A stretch of DNA of 46,502 bases, taken from the IMG/VR virus record IMGVR_UViG_3300036983_000096, positions 1-46,502 of that record; one strand, written 5' to 3'. The notes below the pieces were generated by a model. It saw only the letters and a program-made list of their open reading frames with translations, did not search any database and had not been told where the DNA came from. Shown piece after piece: positions 6,944 to 15,928 of the stretch (position 1 is its first letter; the number at the start of each line of letters is the position of its first letter). This stretch comes from a virus. The position numbers and the translations under genes were made by a program.

Positions 6944-7239
6944 ATAATCGACTCCGTTTCCAGGGTTACACAGATGGTACTAAGTTCACTTACTGCGGGC
7001 GTGATGATCGAATCGTCAGCAATTGACACTACAAATGGTGATAGCTCCGAGATCCGCTCGGAAATCGTACTCATATTTTCTATTCTTTCGACCATGGCAC
7101 CATCCTCCTCGATAAGTAACGCCATTAGGCTGAGCCTATTAATAATCTCGATGTATGCCGCTACAACAGCCCAGAGACTTACGTAGATATATGCTCTGGT
7201 CTCGTTGGATCTATACATGTAAGATTTGCTTATGATCAT
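6940..7239 (-). CDS. hypothetical protein (99 aa)
   Basis: This 99-residue protein lies between the tail-fibre block and the endolysin, with 4-bp overlaps on both sides. A moderately hydrophobic segment (residues ~16-45, AYIYVSLWAVVAAYIEII) could be an amphipathic or membrane helix, followed by an acidic helical tail. A lysis-accessory role such as a holin is possible but not supported by a family match. Confidence 0.55.
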   Translation of the reverse strand: MIISKSYMYRSNETRAYIYVSLWAVVAAYIEIINRLSLMALLIEEDGAMVERIENMSTISERISELSPFVVSIADDSIITPAVSELSTICVTLETESII

Positions 7240-7913
7240 GGCTGCAGCCCCTCAGATGATGGGATACCGTCACCATCATACGTCACATTGACCACTGCAT
7301 CGCCACCAGCCCTGTACTGAGTAATTTTTTTATCGACAATAGTGTTGACTCTGTTCAATAAATACTTTTTGAAGTCTTCTGTTGAGAGCTTCCCGCTTTC
7401 AATTCCTTCGATCGCTGTTCCAATGCCGTCAAGGGTTTGCCTATCTGTTTCATCGAACGTGGTCTGAGGGAGAGCCATGAGCCTATTATGTTCTTCAGTA
7501 GAGAGTCCAGATCCACTTGAGACCGTGACGACAGTGCCCGCTGCACTAAGAATATTGACTTCTGTGACAAGGGGATTGGGCAAGAATGGGTCCCCTCCAC
7601 TAACCTGCACGAGATTCCCCCCGTAGACTTTGAAAACTCCACTTGACTTAGTTGAGTAGATGAGCCACCCGTCCAGTAATACGATTGTGATACTGAGCTG
7701 GACTCCAATGTTAACGTCAAGGTAGTCTTTCCCTGACGCGTTGCAAATTTTGGGGAAGGCAATGCCTGTCGTTGAATTCTCTGCTTCTCTGCAGGCATTT
7801 GTCAGCTCCTGTATTGTTACGTTATCAATTGTATTCTGACAACTGATAATCTGTGTTGAAAAATTAAAAGTGTAAGTACCGGCGAGGCCGGTATATACAT
7901 ACGTTACTGCCAT
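7236..7913 (-). CDS. putative tail/fibre-associated structural protein
   Basis: This 225-residue protein lies downstream of two large structural genes. The N-terminal ~140 residues are beta-rich with many Thr, Ser and Gly. A helical segment (residues ~145-200) follows, and the C-terminus is a short beta segment. The position suggests a baseplate or fibre attachment role. No family is recognised. Confidence 0.6.
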   Translation of the reverse strand: MAVTYVYTGLAGTYTFNFSTQIISCQNTIDNVTIQELTNACREAENSTTGIAFPKICNASGKDYLDVNIGVQLSITIVLLDGWLIYSTKSSGVFKVYGGNLVQVSGGDPFLPNPLVTEVNILSAAGTVVTVSSGSGLSTEEHNRLMALPQTTFDETDRQTLDGIGTAIEGIESGKLSTEDFKKYLLNRVNTIVDKKITQYRAGGDAVVNVTYDGDGIPSSEGLQP

Positions 7914-7938
7914 ATCAGCCCCTTTCCGTTGAAGGTAA

Positions 7939-9660
7939 TTAGTTACCTATAACGTAATCAGGATTACGAGATGCTGGTACGGCAAGTCCGGTGTTAGTGA
8001 TAGATGCTGCCACCTCAAATGGGATGATCTGATTTCCACCTGCACTGGAATTTCTAACCCTGACAATTACTGTCCGGTCAGCTACATATTGTAAACCAGA
8101 TTTAACCACACTCGTACCAGCTGTTTGTTCGTCGATATACCCAACATACGCTCTGTCCGTATTATTATACGCTCTATCCAGGGTAACAGCATTCAGAGTA
8201 AATACCGCTCCAGTCCACGAGGAATATGCGTATCTTTGTTCGGTAGCCGATGACGTATCCACAACTCGAACAAACCCAGCCTGAGGTGTATCTTTCGGTA
8301 TCGATACCGTTACCTCGAAAGTGCCAGCACCAAGAGTATTATTCGTGTTGTGACTTGTGAACTGAGTCTTATCAACTGACCCATTCAGAGTCTTGAAAAC
8401 TGCTACGCGATCTGTGGCAACGAGTCCGGTAACCGAAACAGCCATTGTTGACGGTGGATTGTGCTGCACATTTGAAGTATCAGTCGCGATATATGACCCA
8501 GTCCCTACATTGATCGGATAAGCACCCTGCTGGAAAATAAGCGTCGTACCGGCCATCTGTGCAAGAGGAAACGCCTTGTTAGGAGTGTACGCCACGTTTG
8601 CTTTCTGGTACAGAGGAGCGGGAACGCTATTTAGCGTCTGTGAAGTCCTTTCCCCTGATATCATCCATTGTAAAGCTTGGTAAACGATCGCTTGAGTCTG
8701 TGATACTTCGTCCACCCTACACACATAGTTTTCGTTGACTCCTGAGTCGTCTATGTCTGCCGAATAGGTACCGAAATCCACAGCTATAGAAGCGGTAGCT
8801 CCTGTACCTCCGTGGGCTACAGCCACATAAGCAGCGACCTGTACGCTACTAAGAGTTATAGCACTATCCGCCTGGGTCGCAAGAGCGGCCACCACACGGC
8901 CACCAGCTGATAAATCCGCACTGGCGTTGCTGTACGTGTCGCCGTAGTTACGATTGTACACCTCTATGAGACCTGAATCGATCAGAGTGCCGGCTTCCTT
9001 AACCTTGACCAAGATATCGATGTGTTTTGACCCTACCCCGCTATTACCAGTTCCCCACCAGCCAGTAAGAATTGCTCCATTCTGGTCAATGTAGGGTGAT
9101 CCAGAATTCACGTCACCGACAGTTACCACATTACCAAAAAGTTCCTCACCTGTGGTGCTTGCTCCAGAAGTTGTACCTGCGCCCGTTCCAGTTGTAATAG
9201 TAATGGCTTCTGCTTCATCAAACAAATCGTCGGCAGCGTCCATTCTGACCCACCATTTGCGATCTGTATTGTCGTAGTCAAGAAGCTTGCCCGTGTCACC
9301 AGTGGTCCCGCCAACAACCGCTTTGCCTATGTCCCCTGCTACGGCTCCGGTATAACCACCTGCAGCAAATGACAAGACACGAATGGCAGTGTTATAGCCA
9401 TTGGTCAAAAGTGAGGCACCTTTGAGGTGTTTTACAAGTGCTTGCTGTATATACCAACCATTTGCCAAAACGTAGTTCAGCTCTGAGGTATTTGACCCAA
9501 AGGGTACTGTGTCATCGAGCTGCACCAGTTCGTCAAATGTATCCATAATTGATGTATACATCTGGTTTACGGTGTAAAATGTTGACCCAGCCAGGAAAGT
9601 AGTTTCCCCGTACAAACGCCTGTTTACATAATCAATAAGAATGTCGTCAGCGATACCCAT
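7939..9660 (-). CDS. large structural protein, likely tail-tip/fibre
   Basis: This 573-residue protein starts at ATG 9660. The first ~90 residues are helical. The rest is rich in Gly, Ala, Thr and Ser with long beta-type stretches (residues ~90-570), typical of tail appendages. It lies in a row of appendage genes after the tail-tip gene. No enzymatic motif is seen. I cannot say which appendage it is, and sequence similarity to known fibres is not evident by eye. Confidence 0.65.
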   Translation of the reverse strand: MGIADDILIDYVNRRLYGETTFLAGSTFYTVNQMYTSIMDTFDELVQLDDTVPFGSNTSELNYVLANGWYIQQALVKHLKGASLLTNGYNTAIRVLSFAAGGYTGAVAGDIGKAVVGGTTGDTGKLLDYDNTDRKWWVRMDAADDLFDEAEAITITTGTGAGTTSGASTTGEELFGNVVTVGDVNSGSPYIDQNGAILTGWWGTGNSGVGSKHIDILVKVKEAGTLIDSGLIEVYNRNYGDTYSNASADLSAGGRVVAALATQADSAITLSSVQVAAYVAVAHGGTGATASIAVDFGTYSADIDDSGVNENYVCRVDEVSQTQAIVYQALQWMISGERTSQTLNSVPAPLYQKANVAYTPNKAFPLAQMAGTTLIFQQGAYPINVGTGSYIATDTSNVQHNPPSTMAVSVTGLVATDRVAVFKTLNGSVDKTQFTSHNTNNTLGAGTFEVTVSIPKDTPQAGFVRVVDTSSATEQRYAYSSWTGAVFTLNAVTLDRAYNNTDRAYVGYIDEQTAGTSVVKSGLQYVADRTVIVRVRNSSAGGNQIIPFEVAASITNTGLAVPASRNPDYVIGN

Positions 9661-9691
9661 AGTATGCTCCCTGCCTGCAAGGCTTTAAATG

Positions 9692-11986
9692 TTAGATTAT
9701 AATTAAATCCGATTCTTGAGCGACCCAAACCGTGGCACCTGTACTCGTTAACATTGCATTTGTTTCATATGGCTTATAATAAGGAGTTGCTGATCCTTTA
9801 CGCACACGAATGGTTAGCAGTTCCGCTGACCCATTATACGGCACGTTAGTAACTACTATATTTCCCGTCCCTGATTGAGTACCGCTGGCGATCACCTGCG
9901 CTGTCGTATTATTGTATAACCACCAGCGAGACCCATTCTTGACGTTTTGCAATGTAACCGTTACCTCGTCAAGAGGATACAGGATAGTAGAGTCAACCGT
10001 TGTACTCCAGTTAAGCAACCTAATAAAATCCGTCTTTGACCCAGATGCATGAGAAACTCGCACCTTGAATCTGAACCCAGTAGTCGAGTTAATACTGTGA
10101 TCATCAAGATTAGCTATTGTTAAGGAACGCCAGTCACTATAACCTGACCCAAGATCAATTTGGTATTGCAAAGTGAAGTTGCCTGGATTCGTACCAGCCG
10201 TATTTACCGCCCCTCCAGCCGGAAAAGCAGTTATACCTAAAATCCAATGTGGCCACGTAAATTCTATATACCCGCCAGCAGAGTTTATGAAGATTGCACC
10301 ATTAAGATTAAATTTGACATCTCCTGAAATAACAGCTTGCGTGTAGGATGGTGTATAGGGATTAAATAAAACCCCCATAAGGCCCGATGTCGCCGCTGTA
10401 CGTATTTCATAAAAATGCGTATTATATGCAACACCGATATTTTCTGGAATGGGGTTAGTGGGAGTACAGTCTACCCCTTTAAAAATTGAAAAGTAAGGAC
10501 ATCCTTGCGACTGGAACAAAAGGCTATTAAATAATGCAGTTTTTACATTCTGTAAAATCACTTGTATTGGGACACCAAAACCAGAGTAAAGTAACCCAGT
10601 AGTATACCCAGAGAACGTACATCGTACAAATTTACTTAGCGCTGGCCAGTCCGCCCGAATCGCATAATCGCTAAGCACGTTAAGAGTACTATTTTTCACA
10701 AGACTTGGTTTCTGAATAACTCCCTGTGATTTCGGGGACGTATATCCATCAGTACTCAGAGATAAATTATCAATAGTCACGTTGGCACAGTTGGTATTCC
10801 CTATGGCCGGACTATCATACGACCCGTAGGCAAGCCCATGCGGAGAATCGCTCCACTTAATATTTTGCATAGAAATATTAGAACTATTCTCCATTTTAAA
10901 TTGAGCACCTATAACTTTTGAATTTGTAATGGTACATCCAACCGCAAAGTTCATATATATAGCGCAATCGTTTGTGGAATTGCGTTTAATCGTATAAAAT
11001 TCGCAATTGTCTATACTGACATTGAATAAATAGTAAAAGTATATAGCGCTGTCACCATCTTGATTACAAAATTTACAGTTTGTAAATGTCAAACTATCAC
11101 TGTATTGGGGTTGTATAGGGGAGATGTGTGTTGATATGTATCTATCTATACCGATGCCCATATAATCAAAGGTGCATCCAAAACAATTATCCATATACGA
11201 ACATCGAGTAAAACCTACATGGGAAAAATTTAGTCTTTTAGCCCTACTAAGTGGAGCGTCGACACCAAACATATAACATTTAGCAAGTGTCACAATCCCA
11301 CCATTACCTAGATCAATGGCCACATCATCACCGAGGGCTGGGTGTATCGTGCGTGTACCATTACTTATAACAGTTCCGAATCCGATATTATAAACTCTTA
11401 CTTTTGCATTATTCGGTACGACAGCACCACCCTTACGTCCAACACTCGCCCCACCATCACCAAAGGTGATGACTCCGGTGCTATTATTATAACTGAACCA
11501 TTTTCCAAGTTCACCACATCCTATATCACTCAAAGCTAAATCACCAATGTTTAACCAAATTTCATATACCCCTGTACCTGACCCAGTCTCTACTTCAATT
11601 GTACCTGGCTCATCTTTGGCATTATACCCAGCTACTGCAGTCCAGCCAGTAGTTGTTTGTGAAGCATTACCATTGCCTGTGTAAATCGTTATATAGTTAC
11701 CGTCAGCAACCAACTCACATTCTTGCTTAAACTGCCAGTTACCCCGGTAAGGACCGTAAAGAACCATAGACTGACTCGTTGATTCGTTTACAAGACGCAA
11801 CTTGGAAAAACCAGCGGTACAGTCAATTTTAACACCTACAGCCAAGTCCGCGAGTCCTTGAGCATCGATCGTTGAGCGGTCAATAGTTAATGTAGCCCCA
11901 TTATTTATGGTGATTACATTATCAAATGCCTTAGCCGATGCCATGTCTTTCCAGTCAGTGTTTGCAGATATGGTTTCATTAGCCAT
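9692..11986 (-). CDS. parallel beta-helix tail spike/fibre protein
   Basis: This 764-residue protein is expected to be an adsorption appendage. From about residue 200 to 480 it shows repeating short strands with Asn/Cys/Ser turns (patterns like FTNCKFCNQDGDSAIYF and FSHVGFTRC), as in right-handed parallel beta-helices of tail spikes and pectate-lyase-like proteins. The C-terminal ~200 residues form separate beta domains. No catalytic residues can be assigned by eye. It starts 3 bp after the following small gene's end in the late operon order. Confidence 0.72.
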   Translation of the reverse strand: MANETISANTDWKDMASAKAFDNVITINNGATLTIDRSTIDAQGLADLAVGVKIDCTAGFSKLRLVNESTSQSMVLYGPYRGNWQFKQECELVADGNYITIYTGNGNASQTTTGWTAVAGYNAKDEPGTIEVETGSGTGVYEIWLNIGDLALSDIGCGELGKWFSYNNSTGVITFGDGGASVGRKGGAVVPNNAKVRVYNIGFGTVISNGTRTIHPALGDDVAIDLGNGGIVTLAKCYMFGVDAPLSRAKRLNFSHVGFTRCSYMDNCFGCTFDYMGIGIDRYISTHISPIQPQYSDSLTFTNCKFCNQDGDSAIYFYYLFNVSIDNCEFYTIKRNSTNDCAIYMNFAVGCTITNSKVIGAQFKMENSSNISMQNIKWSDSPHGLAYGSYDSPAIGNTNCANVTIDNLSLSTDGYTSPKSQGVIQKPSLVKNSTLNVLSDYAIRADWPALSKFVRCTFSGYTTGLLYSGFGVPIQVILQNVKTALFNSLLFQSQGCPYFSIFKGVDCTPTNPIPENIGVAYNTHFYEIRTAATSGLMGVLFNPYTPSYTQAVISGDVKFNLNGAIFINSAGGYIEFTWPHWILGITAFPAGGAVNTAGTNPGNFTLQYQIDLGSGYSDWRSLTIANLDDHSINSTTGFRFKVRVSHASGSKTDFIRLLNWSTTVDSTILYPLDEVTVTLQNVKNGSRWWLYNNTTAQVIASGTQSGTGNIVVTNVPYNGSAELLTIRVRKGSATPYYKPYETNAMLTSTGATVWVAQESDLIII

Positions 11987-11989
11987 AAT

Positions 11990-12229
11990 TTATTTCCCCA
12001 TCTTCCCATCAATTTTTGCCGCTCTGCCGACAATGATATCAGGATTTGTAATTCTAATCAACTGTTCATTACATAGACGTTCTAACACTATTGATATTTC
12101 GTTCATCACATTTTTCGTCGCTTCTAACTCAGTGTTTCCTGCCGTTTCTTCCGTAAACTCAAAGCTGAGTACCCCGGTTATCTCCCACAATTGGTAGGGT
12201 AACCAGGTATCGTTTTTTATTGGGGCCAA
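11990..12229 (-). CDS. small hypothetical protein (79 aa)
   Basis: This 79-residue protein probably starts at TTG 12229, one base after the stop of an 11-codon mini-ORF with a strong ribosome-binding site, so translation may be coupled. It is mostly helical. Its end (AAKIDGKMGK) is nearly the same as that of the next gene upstream (VARIEGKMGN). The function is unknown. Confidence 0.55.
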   Translation of the reverse strand: MAPIKNDTWLPYQLWEITGVLSFEFTEETAGNTELEATKNVMNEISIVLERLCNEQLIRITNPDIIVGRAAKIDGKMGK

Positions 12230-12230
12230 T

Positions 12231-12266
12231 TTACTCTTTCGATCCCGCCTTAATGGTTCTGTTCAT
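12231..12266 (-). CDS. possible 11-codon mini-ORF
   Basis: AGGAG lies upstream of ATG 12266, which encodes 11 residues and stops at TAA 12231-12233, one base before the TTG of the downstream gene. It may serve to bring ribosomes to the TTG start, or mark an old frameshift. Weak evidence. Confidence 0.25.
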   Translation of the reverse strand: MNRTIKAGSKE

Positions 12267-12276
12267 AGCCCCACTC

Positions 12277-12597
12277 CTAATTCCCCATCTTCCCTTCAAT
12301 TCTCGCGACTGCCAGATTAGTGATGTTCATCTTATCATGCAAATCATGTATATCCTCGCGGATCTCCGAAAACTTCAACGTCATATCCATTTTCATGCCG
12401 TCAATATGCCCGTGACATTCATTTTTCAGTACGTACTTGGTACCATTGACCTTTGCAACTTCGGCTTCATCCTTTTTGCTCTGTATTTCTTTTTCTTTAA
12501 TTTTATAAAAAATAAAGGCGCAGAATATCAGAGCGGCTGGTCCAGGTGCCATCTGAAAAAGCTTTTCGACAAGTTGCATTATTTCGGTCATCTTCAT
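12277..12597 (-). CDS. small membrane protein with coiled coil
   Basis: This 106-residue protein has one transmembrane helix (residues ~18-32, PAALIFCAFIFYKI), then a long charged helical tail likely to form a coiled coil. The topology resembles some single-pass phage holin-like or lysis accessory proteins. Its place between fibre genes is unusual for a holin, and the family is not recognised. It shares a short C-terminal motif with the next gene downstream. Confidence 0.6.
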   Translation of the reverse strand: MKMTEIMQLVEKLFQMAPGPAALIFCAFIFYKIKEKEIQSKKDEAEVAKVNGTKYVLKNECHGHIDGMKMDMTLKFSEIREDIHDLHDKMNITNLAVARIEGKMGN

Positions 12598-12643
12598 CGG
12601 TCCCGGTTATGCGGGGATGAATGCATCCCCGCGAAAGTGGTTT

Positions 12644-13030
12644 TTAATCTTTGGTAGTGACTTCTTTTTTGTCGATCAGTTTCGGTTCATTAAGCTGCTC
12701 GAGGAGATCCCTGCAGCGAAGCCATGCGTGGGGGCGCTGACCGGCCATTCCTTCGAAAGCAGTTTTCAGGGCGTTCATATCTTCCTGGTCGACATCGATA
12801 TGTTCTTCGGTTGCATTCAAATTTTCAACGGCGCCAACACAATCCATCAGCTGCATCACCCGAGTGGTTTTGCTTTCTTTATTTGCCGCAATGTCAAACA
12901 AATTAGAAAGCATCGCGATCTCAGTCTCACGAACGTCAAGTTTAGTCGGTCCGTTCTGAGTTTGTACGGTAATGCTTTTTGCTGCTGCTTTTGTTAAATT
13001 GATTCTGTAAAGATCACTTACTCGTGCCAT
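12644..13030 (-). CDS. hypothetical protein (128 aa)
   Basis: This 128-residue, mostly helical protein lies directly downstream of the big tail fibre gene. The sequence is charged with no membrane segment. It might be a fibre chaperone, since such proteins often follow fibre genes, but nothing in the sequence proves it. Confidence 0.6.
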   Translation of the reverse strand: MARVSDLYRINLTKAAAKSITVQTQNGPTKLDVRETEIAMLSNLFDIAANKESKTTRVMQLMDCVGAVENLNATEEHIDVDQEDMNALKTAFEGMAGQRPHAWLRCRDLLEQLNEPKLIDKKEVTTKD

Positions 13031-13057
13031 GGTTCTGCCCCTTTGTTAATGGTAGAT

Positions 13058-15817
13058 TTAGTATCCAGTTAAATAGTATCCACTCTCTGATCTGATCAAC
13101 ATGTATCCAAATCCAGGATTAATAGTTGCGTCATATTGAGTACCATCGGGACGATTAAATCTTAGTGTTTGATTGGTACTTGTTCCATTCAGTATAACTA
13201 CACAGACGCCACCTACAAGAGTTCCTACCAATAGAGTGAGTCTATAGGTGACCCCGCTATTCACCATTCTACACCGAGAATAACTTGTCGGGGTAAATGA
13301 CCTATTTCCCCCTGACATATCTATATCTTCTAGCATAGGGAACACCATCTTATTCATACCCATTTCAGCAAACGATACAGCCGAGTCAGTTTTCACTGCC
13401 TGATTAATATAAGATGACCAACCTGCCAGATTGGTTACTGATAATTGGTCTGCCCCTCCTGAATTATGCTGTGATGCATGTGTAGCAGCGGCGGCACCCA
13501 CGTCGGAATAAGACAAAGAACTAAAAGCGAAAGATGTGGGAGACGTAGCTTTAAGTACATGGCCTGTTGTTAACCCAGATACGGTATGTTTTGATGCATC
13601 TACTAAAATGTGCGAAGAAGGTTCCCTTGCATCGTACAAACGAGTATCATTACCCCTGCAGGCTTGGTAGTATGCTGTACCAAAATCGACAGATACTGTT
13701 CCACTTGAAACGAGTAGACCAGATTCGTATTCAAGACCAACCCTAAGATGTCCAGCATTTGTCCTATCACCATACCCGTATGATGCCCCATTAATAGCAT
13801 GGGCAATAGGCGAATAAACTGAATTATGATCGTGAGCTGTGGGAGAGTACACCCCAGCATGATCATGGCCAGATGCAGCTGCACCCACCTCAGTATACGT
13901 AGGAGTAGTCCAGGAGTATGTACCTGACCCATTGTTCTTGAGCCAGCCAGAGGCATCTGCAGGAAGTAAAGCATCAGCCCCTCCCCCCTTATGCGTAGAG
14001 GCGTGAGCACCAGGAGCTTGAGCTGACCCCACACTAAAATTTCCGCTTGCATCACAAAGGACAGTCCCTGCACCAAGAGAAGTAACCCTGAAAGAAGCGC
14101 AGACCAAAGCCTGACCTGTATGGTTATGGGTAGATGCAGAAGCACCAATGTCTGCGGGGGTTAGTGCATCAGAACCACTCGTGTAGTGTGTTGTTTTGTG
14201 AGCAGCAGGAGTAGAACCAGAACCTACATAAAGCTTACCATAGGCATCAGAAAGAACAGTGCCCGCACCATATTGCGGTAATCTAATACCTGCGGGGAAT
14301 TCACTATGCTTGTTAGCGTATAGGTATAAATAACCAAGTGACCCCTCTAAAACTAACCTCCCACTTTCATCATCAGAACAGTCAACAGTAAAAAACGAAC
14401 GATTGACTGTGTGTGAATAGCATCTTATTGCATATCTACCATAAGTATCATCTCTCGTTTTTATGTGCAACATACTGTAGGGGCCATCGTTATTGTATGG
14501 GCCTATGTATGCAACACCTAATACGGGATGTCCCAATATTTGAAATAGGTTAGTGTTAGCTGCACTTTTAAATTGTAGTGAATCGCTCCATTGACTCACT
14601 GCCTTTATACCATTTTTCCAGGTGAGGGTAGTTGATAATGTAATACCTCCGGTCACATCTAACGTGTCAGTTGGTGTATCAATGCCGATGCCGACTTTAC
14701 CATCACCTTTTATTATAAAGTGTTTAGCCGAATATCCACTAGACGTTACCAACATGGCTACGTCAGTTGCTCCATTCCTACCAAGGACAACAAATCCAGC
14801 AGAGGTATCAAGTGCATTAACTTGTAAGCGCCAGCCATTCCAATAAGTGCCACCTACTAATACGTTACTGTTAAACCACGATTCGCCTACACCGCTTATT
14901 TGTGTTTTTGCAACAGCAGGTGAAGCTATATCATATAATCTTAATACGCCGCCATTTGTTGCACTATACTCAAAGTGGGCAACCCTTTTCTCATTGGTAG
15001 AAAAGTACATTGCAGTATAATCAGTTTTTAGTACTGGCATATTTAACGTAGGAGAATCAGGCCAGCTTCCTGCCGCTTTAGTTAATCCAATATATGTCCC
15101 ATATCCCGTTGCATTATAAGCCTTAACAGATACAAAATATGGGTTAGATGTAGTCTTAACTGCTTGGTCAAGATAGTCATCAAACAGTTTACCACTATTA
15201 GCACTCACACTATGCCAGTAGTGACTACTCCAGCCAGACACAAGTCCACCCGCTGGTTGATAACCAAACCACACTCCCGCAACGTTCCGCTTAAGGAAAT
15301 ACTCAAGTCCATCAGCCCCTGGCAAAGTAATATCAGAGTGTGAACCAAAGGTATGCGCGTGAGTATGTAGGGCATTTGCATCCACACCACCAGTAAGAAC
15401 GTCATACTGGGTCAGTTTGTCCAGATGACGGTACGAGGTGTTGCCGTTGTTAAGAAGTGCTAAATCATCATGGTTATGATTATGACCTGCCAATGCATAG
15501 AGTGAGTTGTGGTGATGCAAGGAACTTGCATCACCTGCACCGGTGAGTGTGGTAAGGCTGCTAAGCGTCACGCTGCTTGTCTTAAGTAATCTGTTAGCGC
15601 CTGTAAACACAATACGATCCGCAGTCCAGTTGGCCACATCATACGTAGGAATTTCGTGATATGATCCGCCGTGATCTTTGTAAAGAAGGTGATTAAAGTC
15701 GTCGGTTTGCACCGACAATTGGTACGGCTTGATATTGGCAAGTAATAATGCCCGGGTGTTATTCGGCAAAATATAGAGCGTCGGGGTTGCCCCTGGGAAC
15801 TCGTATGTATTACTCAT
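13058..15817 (-). CDS. tail fibre protein
   Basis: This 919-residue protein is expected to be a receptor-binding fibre. It has repeated His/Asn/Gly-rich collar segments (for example THNHTG and HAGVYSPTAHDHN) and several THxxGGADAL repeats between residues ~110 and 790. A segment with GKVGIGIDTPTDTLDVTGG near residue 375 is common in phage fibres. The C-terminal ~110 residues are a beta-rich tip. No self-cleaving S74 chaperone domain is seen. The start overlaps the stop of a 31-residue ORF by 4 bp. Confidence 0.85.
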   Translation of the reverse strand: MSNTYEFPGATPTLYILPNNTRALLLANIKPYQLSVQTDDFNHLLYKDHGGSYHEIPTYDVANWTADRIVFTGANRLLKTSSVTLSSLTTLTGAGDASSLHHHNSLYALAGHNHNHDDLALLNNGNTSYRHLDKLTQYDVLTGGVDANALHTHAHTFGSHSDITLPGADGLEYFLKRNVAGVWFGYQPAGGLVSGWSSHYWHSVSANSGKLFDDYLDQAVKTTSNPYFVSVKAYNATGYGTYIGLTKAAGSWPDSPTLNMPVLKTDYTAMYFSTNEKRVAHFEYSATNGGVLRLYDIASPAVAKTQISGVGESWFNSNVLVGGTYWNGWRLQVNALDTSAGFVVLGRNGATDVAMLVTSSGYSAKHFIIKGDGKVGIGIDTPTDTLDVTGGITLSTTLTWKNGIKAVSQWSDSLQFKSAANTNLFQILGHPVLGVAYIGPYNNDGPYSMLHIKTRDDTYGRYAIRCYSHTVNRSFFTVDCSDDESGRLVLEGSLGYLYLYANKHSEFPAGIRLPQYGAGTVLSDAYGKLYVGSGSTPAAHKTTHYTSGSDALTPADIGASASTHNHTGQALVCASFRVTSLGAGTVLCDASGNFSVGSAQAPGAHASTHKGGGADALLPADASGWLKNNGSGTYSWTTPTYTEVGAAASGHDHAGVYSPTAHDHNSVYSPIAHAINGASYGYGDRTNAGHLRVGLEYESGLLVSSGTVSVDFGTAYYQACRGNDTRLYDAREPSSHILVDASKHTVSGLTTGHVLKATSPTSFAFSSLSYSDVGAAAATHASQHNSGGADQLSVTNLAGWSSYINQAVKTDSAVSFAEMGMNKMVFPMLEDIDMSGGNRSFTPTSYSRCRMVNSGVTYRLTLLVGTLVGGVCVVILNGTSTNQTLRFNRPDGTQYDATINPGFGYMLIRSESGYYLTGY

Positions 15818-15909
15818 CCGTAAAACCCCTCTCTATCCGGGTGCTCATCGCCACGCTCCACCATCGACCGATAGATCCCCTGCCATTGTGCCAGCGTAGT
15901 GGCTTCCAT
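15814..15909 (-). CDS. 31-residue ORF, possible frameshift tail of the tail-tip gene
   Basis: ATG 15909 opens 31 codons ending in a TGA that overlaps the fibre start (ATGA). The same frame runs back without a stop into the T10 tract at the end of the tail-tip gene, so losing one T there would fuse a 40-residue extension to that protein. It may be translated alone from a weak AGGG site, as an extension, or both. The composition is protein-like (two Trp in repeated WQG). Confidence 0.5.
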   Translation of the reverse strand: MEATTLAQWQGIYRSMVERGDEHPDREGFYG

Positions 15910-15928
15910 GATTTCGCCCTGCCAATAG

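Noticed and set aside
13058-15817. Self-cleaving S74 chaperone at the fibre end
   Set aside because: No Ser/Lys or Glu-His pattern of that domain is visible and the C-terminus is a short beta-rich tip.
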